Shown one piece after another: positions 1 to 7,516 of a stretch of DNA of 64,000 bases. The translations under genes and the position numbers were made by a program. A model generated the notes under the pieces. The model worked only from the letters and a program-made list of their open reading frames with translations. It had not been told where the DNA came from and made no database searches. Source of the DNA: Petrolisthes cinctipes (taxonomy: Eukaryota; Arthropoda; Malacostraca; Decapoda; Porcellanidae); contig JAWQEG010000477.1 of NCBI GenBank assembly GCA_033782935.1, forward strand, positions 1,426,001-1,490,000, written 5' to 3'. Every line of letters starts with the position of its first letter. Within the stretch, counting starts at the first letter, position 1.

Positions 1-30
1 TCCCAGAAGGTATCTGTACATGCCTTCTCC
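1..30 (+). repeat. Partial C2 monomer at left edge
   Basis: These 30 bases are the tail of a C2 monomer, shown by the C2-specific AGAAGGTATCTG. The copy reads CCTTCTCC where most copies have CCTACTCC. The rest lies outside the window. Confidence 0.9.
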
Positions 31-207
31 GTGTTAGAGTATTTTCAAAATACAGGCCAAAAACATACTGAAAATCGATCTTTTAGGTGCCCAAAAGTCG
101 ATATGTGCATGCATCTTCTGTACCCGTTTATATCTCAAATTCTGGCCCTAAACACCCGAAAATTCGATATTTTGGGGTCCCAGAAGCGATCTGTACATGC
201 CTACTCC
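31..207 (+). repeat. Prototype A1 monomer, 177 bp
   Basis: It is defined by ATACAGGCCAAAAACATACTG, GTGCCCAAAAGTCGATATG, GCATGCATCTTCTG, TCTGGCCCTAAACAC, TTCGATATTTTGGGG and AGAAGCGATCTG. Half-unit 1 spans 62-150 (89 bp) and half-unit 2 spans 151-238 (88 bp, running into the next monomer by the naming convention). A perfect 15-nt dyad, GTATTTTCAAAATAC, lies at 39-53. A1 opens the first trimer of the HOR and is followed by B1. Its frame is open only because its length is divisible by three. Confidence 0.95.
39..53. other. Dyad-symmetric element GTATTTTCAAAATAC
   Basis: This is a perfect inverted repeat with 7-bp arms around a single C, present in nearly all A1, A2 and B2 monomers. C monomers have ATATTTTCAAAATAT at the same place (for example 1394-1408), also a perfect dyad, with the outer G-C pair replaced by A-T on both sides. 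B1 breaks the second pair. It could form a small cruciform or bind a dimeric protein; no function is shown. Confidence 0.75.
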
Positions 208-383
208 GTGTTAGAGTATTTTCAAAATTCAGGCCAAAAACATGCTGAAAATCGATATTTTTGGTGCCCAAAGTCAATATGTGCATGTATCTTCTGTACC
301 CGTTTATATCTCAAATTCAGGCTCAAAACACCCGAAAATTCAATATTTTGGGGTCCCAGAAGCAATCTGTACATGCCTACTCA
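208..383 (+). repeat. Prototype B1 monomer, 176 bp
   Basis: It is defined by AAAATTCAGGC, ACATGCTGAAAATCGATATT, TTTTGGTGCCCAAAGTC and AATATGTGCATGTATC, ending in CTCAGTGCTAG. It is one base shorter than A because GCCCAAAG has three A where A has four. The 15-nt dyad is broken here: the right arm reads AAAATTC instead of AAAATAC. This copy has GGCCAAAAAC where most B1 copies have GGCCCAAAAC. It is normally followed by C1. Confidence 0.95.
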
Positions 384-531
384 GTGCTAGAATATTTTCT
401 AAATATAGGCTAAAAACATGCTAAAAATCGATCTTTTAGGTGCCAAAAAGTCGATATCTCAAATTCAGTCCCAAAACACCCGAAAATTCGATATTTAGGG
501 GTCCCAGAAGCGATCTGTACATGCCTACTCC
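384..531 (+). repeat. Prototype C1 monomer, 148 bp (29-bp deletion class)
   Basis: It begins GTGCTAGAATATTTT and contains ATCGATCTTTTAGGTGCC, AAAAAGTCGATATCTC and ATTTAGGGGTCCCAGAAGCG. Half-unit 1 (415-474) is only 60 bp because 29 bp between two ATAT copies are missing; half-unit 2 (475-562) is intact at 88 bp. The deletion junction at 453-458 creates GATATC, which A and B monomers lack. The TAG in GTGCTAG closes every frame that runs through A and B. This copy has TTTTCTAAAT in the dyad where most have TTTTCAAAAT. Confidence 0.95.
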
Positions 532-708
532 GTGTTAGAGTATTTTCAAAATACATGCTCAAAACATACTGAAAATCGATCTTTTAGGTGCACAAAAGTC
601 GATATGTGCATGCATCTTCAGTACCCGTTTATATCTCAAATTCAGGCTCAAAACACCCGAAAATTCAATATTTTGGGGTCCCAGAAGCAATCTGTACATG
701 CCTACTAA
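532..708 (+). repeat. Prototype A2 monomer, 177 bp
   Basis: It differs from A1 by ATACATGCTCAAAACATACTG, GGTGCACAAAAGTCG, GCATCTTCAGTACCC, TTCAGGCTCAAAACAC, TTCAATATTTTGGGG and AGAAGCAATCTG. Half-units span 563-651 (89 bp) and 652-739 (88 bp). It opens the second trimer of the HOR. Its second half resembles that of B, so A2 may itself descend from an A/B exchange. Confidence 0.94.
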
Positions 709-884
709 GTGTTAGAGTATTTTCAAAATACAGGCCCAAAACATGCTGAAAATAGATATTTTAGATGCCCAAAGTCAATATGTGCATGTATCTTCTGTAC
801 CCGTTTATATCTCAAATTCAGGCTCAAAACACCCGAAAATTCAATATTTTGGGGTCCCAGAAGCAATCTGTACATGCCTACACA
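709..884 (+). repeat. Prototype B2 monomer, 176 bp
   Basis: It differs from B1 by an A-type dyad (GTATTTTCAAAATACAGG), by TTTTAGATGCCCAAAG in place of TTTTTGGTGCCCAAAG, and by the ending CTACACAGTGCTAG. This copy reads GAAAATAGATATT where most have GAAAATCGATATT. It is normally followed by C2. Confidence 0.94.
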
Positions 885-1032
885 GTGCTAGAATATTTTC
901 AAAATATAGGCTAAAAACATGCTAATAATCGACATTTTAGGTGTTAAAAAATCGATATCTCAAATTCAGTCCCAAAACACCCGAAAATTCGATATTTAGA
1001 GGTCCCAGAAGGTATCTGTACATGCCTACTCC
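885..1032 (+). repeat. Prototype C2 monomer, 148 bp
   Basis: It carries the same 29-bp deletion as C1, but with ATCGACATTTTAGG, AAAAAATCGATATCTC, TTTAGAGGTCCC and AGAAGGTATCTG. It closes the 1002-bp HOR and is followed by A1. This copy has GGTGTTAAAAAATC where most have GGTGCCAAAAAATC; the same oddity recurs near 4596. A common subtype (C2') reads ATCGATATTATAGG and CCCATAACACCC. Confidence 0.94.
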
Positions 1033-1240
1033 GTGTTAGAGTATTTTCAAAATACAGGCCAAAAACATACTGAAAATCGATCTTTTAGGTGCCCAAAAGT
1101 CGATATGTGCATGCATCTTCTGTACCCGTTTATATCTCAAATTCTGGCCCTAAACACCCGAAAATTCGATATTTCGGGGTCCCAGAAGCGATCTGTACAT
1201 GCCTACTCCGTGTTAGAGTATTTTCAAAATTCAGGCCAAA

Positions 1241-1416
1241 AACATGCTGAAAATCGATATTTTTGGTGCCCAAAGTCAATATGTGCATGTATCTTCTGTA
1301 CCCGTTTATATCTCAAATTCAGGCTCAAAACACCCGAAAATTCAATATTTTGGGGTCCCAGAAGCAATCTGTACATGCCTACTCAGTGCTAGAATATTTT
1401 CAAAATATAGGCTAAA
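1241..1416 (+). repeat. Ancestral 88-bp half-unit pair inside a monomer
   Basis: 1241-1328 and 1329-1416 align end to end without gaps, and I count 57 identical positions of 88. Both begin AACA, share ATATTTT followed by a G-rich step and a CCCA block, share TGT.CATG in the middle, and end AGGCT.AA. The present monomer therefore arose by duplication of a shorter unit. The count was made by eye and a proper alignment could shift it slightly. Confidence 0.85.
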
Positions 1417-2034
1417 AACATGCTAAAAATCGATCTTTTAGGTGCCAAAAAGTCGATATCTCAAATTCAGTCCCAAAACACCCGAAAATTCGATATTTAG
1501 GGGTCCCAGAAGCGATCTGTACATGCCTACTCCGTGTTAGAGTATTTTCAAAATACATGCTCAAAACATACTGAAAATCGATCTTTTAGGTGCACAAAAG
1601 TCGATATGTGCATGCATCTTCAGTACCCGTTTATATCTCAAATTCACGCTCAAAACACCCGAAAAATCAATATTTTGGGGTCCCAGAAGCTATGTGTACA
1701 TGCCTACTCAGTGTTAGAGTATTTTCAAAATACAGGCCCAAAACATGCTGAAAATCAATATTTTAGATGCCCAAAGTCAATATGTGCATGTATCTTCTGT
1801 ACCCGTTTATATCTCAAATTCAGGCTCAAAACACCCGAAAATTCAATATTTTGGGGTCCCAGAAGCAATCTGTACATGCCTACACAGTGCTAGAATATTT
1901 TCAAAATATAGGCTAAAAACATGCTAAAAATCGACATTTTAGGTGCCAAAAAATCGATATCTCAAATTCAGTCCCAAAACACCCGAAAATTCGATATTTA
2001 GAGGTCCCAGAAGCGATCTGTACATGCCTACTCC

Positions 2035-3684
2035 GTGTTAGAGTATTTTCAAAATTCAGGCCCAAAACATGCTGAAAATCGATATTTTTGGTGCCCAAAG
2101 TCAATATGTGCATGTATCTTCTGTACTCGTTTATATCTCAAATTCAGGCTCAAAACACCCGAAAATTCAATATTTTGGGGTCCCAGAAGCAATCTGTACA
2201 TGCCTTCTCAGTGCTAGAATATTTTCTAAATATAGGCTAAAAACATGCTAAGAATCGATCTTTTAGGTGCCAAAAAGTCGATATCTCAAATTCAGTCCCA
2301 AAACACCCGAAAATTCGATATTTAGGGGTCCCAGAAGCGATCTGTACATGCCTACTCCGTGTTAGAGTATTTTCAAAATACATGCTCAAAACATACTGAA
2401 AATCGATCTTTTAGGTGCACAAAAGTCGATATGTGCATGCATCTTCAGTACCCGTTTATATCTCAAATTCAGGCTCAAAACACCCGAAAATTCAATATTT
2501 TGGGGTCCCAGAAGCTATCTGTACATGCCTACTCAGTGTTAGAGTATTTTCAAAATACAGGCCCAAAACATGCTGAAAATCAATATTTTAGATGCCCAAA
2601 GTCAATATGTGCATGTATCTTCTGTACCCGTTTATATCTCAAATTCAGGCTCAAAACACCCGAAAATTCAATATTTTGGGGTCCCAGAAGCAATCTGTAC
2701 ATGCCTACACAGTGCTAGAATATTTTCAAAATATAGGCTAAAAAAATGCTAAAAATCGACATTTTAGGTGCCAAAAAATCGATATCTCAAATTCAGTCCC
2801 AAAACACCCGAAAATTCGATATTTTGCGGTCCCAGAAGCGATCTGTACATGCCTACTCCGTGTTAGAGTATTTTCAAAATTCAGGCCCAAAACATGCTGA
2901 AAATCGATATTTTTGGTGCCCAAAGTCAATATGTGCATGTATCTTCTGTACCCGTTTATATCTCAAATTCAGGCTCAAAACACCCGAAAATTCAATATTT
3001 TGGGGTCCCAGAAGCAATCTGTACATGCCTTCTCAGTGCTAGAATATTTTCAAAATATAGGCTAAAAACATGCTAAAAATCGATCTTTTAGGTGCCAAAA
3101 AGTCGATATCTCAAATTCAGTCCCAAAACACCCGAAAATTCGATATTTAGGGGTCCCAGAAGCGATCTGTACATGCCTACTCCGTGTTAGAGTATTTTCA
3201 AAATACATGCTCAAAACATACTGAAAATCGATCTTTTAGGTGCACAAAAATCGATATGTGCATGCATCTTCAGTACCCGTTTATATCTCAAATTCAGGCT
3301 CAAAACACCCGAAAATTCAATATTTTGGGGTCCCAGAAGCAATCTGTACATGCCTACTCAGTGTTAGAGTATTTTCAAAATACAGGCCCAAAACATGCTG
3401 AAAATCGATATTTTAGATGCCCAAAGTCAATATGTGCATGTATCTTCTGTACCCGTTTATATCTCAAATTCAGGCTCAAAACACCCGAAAATTCAATATT
3501 TTGGGGTCCCAGAAGCAATCTGTACATGCCTACACAGTGCTAGAATATTTTCAAAATATAGGCTAAAAACATGCTAAAAATCGACATTTTAGGTGCCAAA
3601 AAATCGATATATCAAATTCAGTCCCAAAACACCCGAAAATTCGATATTTAGAGGTCCCAGAAGGTATCTGTACATGCCTACTCC
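2035..3684 (+). repeat. Two 825-bp HOR variants lacking A1 (B1 C1 A2 B2 C2)x2
   Basis: The units are 2035-2859 and 2860-3684. In each, C2 is followed directly by B1, so one 177-bp A1 monomer is missing (1002-177 = 825). The junctions are clean and keep the monomer register, as expected from unequal homologous exchange between C/B and C/A boundaries. The two units are adjacent, so the variant was probably made once and then duplicated. Confidence 0.93.
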
Positions 3685-6600
3685 TTGTTAGAGTATTTTC
3701 AAAATACAGGCCAAAAACATACTGAAAATCGATCTTTTAGGTGCCCAAAAGTCGATATGTGCATGCATCTTCTGTACCCGTTTATATCTCAAATTCTGGC
3801 CCTAAACACCCGAAAATTAGATATTTTGGGGTCCCAGAAGCGATCTGTACATGCCTACTCCGTGTTAGAGTATTTTCAAAATTCAGGCCAAAAACATGCT
3901 GAAAATCGATATTTTTGGTGCCCAAAGTCAATATGTGCATGTATCTTCTGTACCCGTTTATATCTCAAATTCAGGCTCAAAACACCCGAAAATTCAATAT
4001 TTTGGGGTCCCAGAAGCAATCTGTACATGCCTACTCAGTGCTAGAATATTTTCAAAATATAGGCTAAAAACATGCTAAAAATCGATCTTTTAGGTGCCAA
4101 AAAGTCGATATCTCAAATTCAGTCCCAAAACACCCGAAAATTCGATATTTAGGGGTCCCAGAAGCGATCTGTACATGCCTACTCCGTGTTAGAGTATTTT
4201 CAAAATACATGCTCAAAACATACTGAAAATCGATCTTTTAGGTGCACAAAAGTCGATATGTGCATGCATCTTCAGTACCCGTTTATATCTCAAATTCAGG
4301 CTCAAAACACCCGAAAATTCAATATTTTGGGGTCCCAGAAGCAATCTGTACATGCCTACTAAGTGTTAGAGTATTTTCAAAATACAGGCCCAAAACATGC
4401 TGAAAATCGATATTTTAGATGCCCAAAGTCAATATGTGCATGTATCTTCTGTACCCGTTTATATCTCAAATTCAGGCTCAAAACACCCGAAAATTCAATA
4501 TTTTGGGGTCCCAGAAGCAATCTGTACATGCCTACACAGTGCTAGAATATTTTCAAAATATAGGCTAAAAACATGCTAATAATCGACATTTTAGGTGTTA
4601 AAAAATCGATATCTCAAATTCAGTCCCAAAACACCCGAAAATTCGATATTTAGAGGTCCCAGAAGGTATCTGTCCATGCCTACTCCGTGTTAGAGTATTT
4701 TCAAAATACAGGCCAAAAACATACTGAAAATCGATCTTTTAGGTGCCCAAAAGTCGATATGTGCATGCATCTTCTGTACCCGTTTATATATCAAATTCTG
4801 GCCCTAAACACCCGAAAATTCGATATTTCGGGGTCCCAGAAGCGATCTGTACATGCCTACTCCGTGTTAGAGTATTTTCAAAATTCAGGCCAAAAACATG
4901 CTGAAAATCGATATTTTTGGTGCCCAAAGTCAATATGTGCATGTATCTTCTGTACCCGTTTATATCTCAAATTCAGGCTCAAAACACCCGAAAATTCAAT
5001 ATTTTGGGGTCCCAGAAGCAATCTGTACATGCCTACTCAGTGCTAGAATATTTTCAAAATATAGGCTAAAAACATGCTAAAAATCGATCTTTTAGGTGCC
5101 AAAAAGTCGATATCTCAAATTCAGTCCCAAAACACCCGAAAATTCGATATTTAGGGGTCCCAGAAGCGATCTGTACATGCCTACTCCGTGTTAGAGTATT
5201 TTCAAAATACATGCTCAAAACATACTGAAAATCGATCTTTTAGGTGCATAAAAGTCGATATGTGCATGCATCTTCAGTACCCGTTTATATCTCAAATTCA
5301 GGCTCAAAACACCCGAAAATTCAATATTTTGGGGTCCCAGAAGCAATCTGTACATGCCTACTAAGTGTTAGAGTATTTTCAAAATACAGGCCCAAAACAT
5401 GCTGAAAATAGATATTTTAGATGCCCAAAGTCAATATGTGCATGTATCTTCTGTACCCGTTTATATCTCAAATTCAGGCTCAAAACACCCGAAAATTCAA
5501 TATTTTGGGGTCCCAGAAGCAATCTGTACATGCCTACACAGTGCCAGAATATTTTCAAAATATAGGCTAAAAACATGCTAAAAATCGACATTTTAGGTGC
5601 CAAAAAATCGATATCTCAAATTCAGTCCCAAAACACCCGAAAATTCGATATTTAGAGGTCCCAGAAGGTATCTGTACATGCCTACTCCGTGGTAGAGTAT
5701 TTTCAAAATACAGGCCAAAAACATACTGAAAATCGATCTTTTAGGTGCCCAAAAGTCGATATGTGCATGCATCTTCTGTACCCGTTTATATCTCAAATTC
5801 TGGCCCTAAACACCCGAAAATTCGATATTTTGGGGTCCCAGAAGCGATCTGTATATACCTACTCAGTGTTAGAGTATTTTCAAAATTCAGGCCCAAAACA
5901 TGCTGAAAATCGATATTTTTGGTGCCCAAAGTCAATATGTGCATGTATCTTCTGTACCCGTTTATATCTCAAATTCAGGCTCAAAACACCCGAAAATTCA
6001 ATATTTTGGGGTCCCAGAAGCAATCTGTACATGCCTTCTCAGTGCTAGAATATTTTCTAAATATAGGCTAAAAACATGCTAAAAATCGATCTTTTAGGTG
6101 CCAAAAAGTCGATATCTCAAATTCAGTCCCAAAACACCCGAAAATTCGATATTTAGGGGTCCCAGAAGCGATCTGTACATGCCTACTCCGTGTTAGAGTA
6201 TTTTCAAAATACATGCTCAAAACATACTGAAAATCGATCTTTTAGGTGCACAAAAGTCGATATGTGCATGCATCTTCAGTACCCGTTTATATCTCAAATT
6301 CAGGCTCAAAACACCCGAAAATTCAATATTTTGGGGTCCCAGAAGCAATCTGTACATGCCTACTCAGTGTTAGAGTATTTTCAAAATACAGGCCCAAAAC
6401 ATGCTGAAAATCGATATTTTAGATGCCCAAAGTCAATATGTGCATGTATCTTCTGTACCCGTTTATATCTCAAATTCAGGCTCAAAACACCCGAAAATTC
6501 AATATTTTGGGGTCCCAGAAGCAATCTGTACATGCCTACACAGTGCCAGAATATTTTCAAAATATAGGCTAAAAACATGCTAAAAATCGACATTTTAGGT

Positions 6601-6690
6601 GCCAAAAAATCGATATCTCAAATTCAGTTCCAAAACACCCGAAAATTCGATATTTAGAGGTCCCAGAAGGTATCTGTACATGCCTACTCC
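3685..6690 (+). repeat. Three canonical 1002-bp HOR units
   Basis: The units are 3685-4686, 4687-5688 and 5689-6690, all A1 B1 C1 A2 B2 C2. The stretch around 4186-5050 shares rare variants with 532-1400: CTACTAAGTG, GGTGTTAAAAAA and GATATTTCGGGG. In two copies (near 5541 and 6543) the C2 start reads GTGCCAG, which removes the usual stop codon. Confidence 0.94.
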
Positions 6691-7516
6691 GTGTTAGAGT
6701 ATTTTCAAAATACAGGCCAAAAACATACTGAAAATCGATCTTTTAGGTGCCCAAAAGTCGATATGTGCATGCATCTTCTGTACCCGTTTATATCTCAAAT
6801 TCTGGCCCTAAACACCCGAAAATTCGATATTTTGGGGTCCCAGAAGCGATCTGTACATGCCTACTCCGTGTTAGAGTATTTTCAAAATTCAGGCCCAAAA
6901 CATGCTGAAAATCGATATTTTTGGTACCCAAAGTCAATATGTGCATGTATCTTCTGTACCCGTTTATATCTCAAATTCAGGCTCAAAACACCCGAAAATT
7001 CAATATTTTGGGGTCCCAGAAGCAATCTGTACATGCCTTCTCAGTGCTAGAATATTTTCTAAATATAGGCTAAAAACATGCTAAAAATCGATCTTTTAGG
7101 TGCCAAAAAGTCGATATCTCAAATTCAGTCCCAAAACACCCGAAAATTCGATATTTAGGGGTCCCAGAAGCGATCTGTACATGCCTACTCCGTGTTAGAG
7201 TATTTTCAAAATACATGCTCAAAACATACTGAAAATCGATCTTTTAGGTGCACAAAAGTCGATATGTGCATGCATCTTCAGTACCCGTTTATATCTCAAA
7301 TTCAGGCTCAAAACACCCGAAAATTCAATATTTTGGGGTCCCAGAAGCAATCTGTACATGCCTACACAGTGCTAGAATATTTTCAAAATATAGGCTAAAA
7401 ACATGCTAAAAATCGACATTTTAGGTGCCAAAAAATCGATATATCAAATTCAGTCCCAAAACACCCGAAAATTCGATATTTAGAGGTCCCAGAAGGTATC
7501 TGTACATGCCTACTCC
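6691..7516 (+). repeat. 826-bp HOR variant lacking B2 (A1 B1 C1 A2 C2)
   Basis: Monomers start at 6691, 6868, 7044, 7192 and 7369. A2 runs straight into C2 through the B2-like ending CTACACAGTGCTAG, so the exchange joined A2 to the end of a B2. It is the reciprocal type of loss to the units lacking A1. Confidence 0.92.

Larger units (their letters stand above)
31..2034 (+). repeat. Two canonical 1002-bp HOR units (A1 B1 C1 A2 B2 C2)x2
   Basis: The units are 31-1032 and 1033-2034. Monomer starts in the second are 1033, 1210, 1386, 1534, 1711 and 1887. The two units share nearly every position and differ by scattered single bases, for example GATATTTCGGGG near 1168 and TTCACGCTC near 1643. Confidence 0.95.

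Noticed and set aside
39..53. GTATTTTCAAAATAC as a promoter or terminator element
   Set aside because: It occurs in nearly every monomer with no gene nearby, and the single-base loop makes an RNA hairpin implausible. It is kept only as a structural dyad.
151..190. Retrotransposon origin or embedded LTR
   Set aside because: No TG...CA ends with target-site duplication, primer-binding site, polypurine tract or coding remnant was seen in the monomer.
31..390. Recurring open frames of 60 to 237 codons with similar, cysteine-bearing translations, on the plus strand in every HOR unit
   Set aside because: They begin at a GTG in the repeat, lie in two overlapping frames at once, have no conserved context, and are open because A monomers are 177 bp (3 x 59). 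Extra full-length monomers simply add 59 codons (178, 237). They end at the TAG of GTGCTAG. No coding constraint is visible, and the changes look neutral and methylation-driven.
5379..5603. Minus-strand open frames of 62 to 74 codons
   Set aside because: They are shadows of the same repeat on the other strand, appear only where single changes remove a stop, and have no start context.
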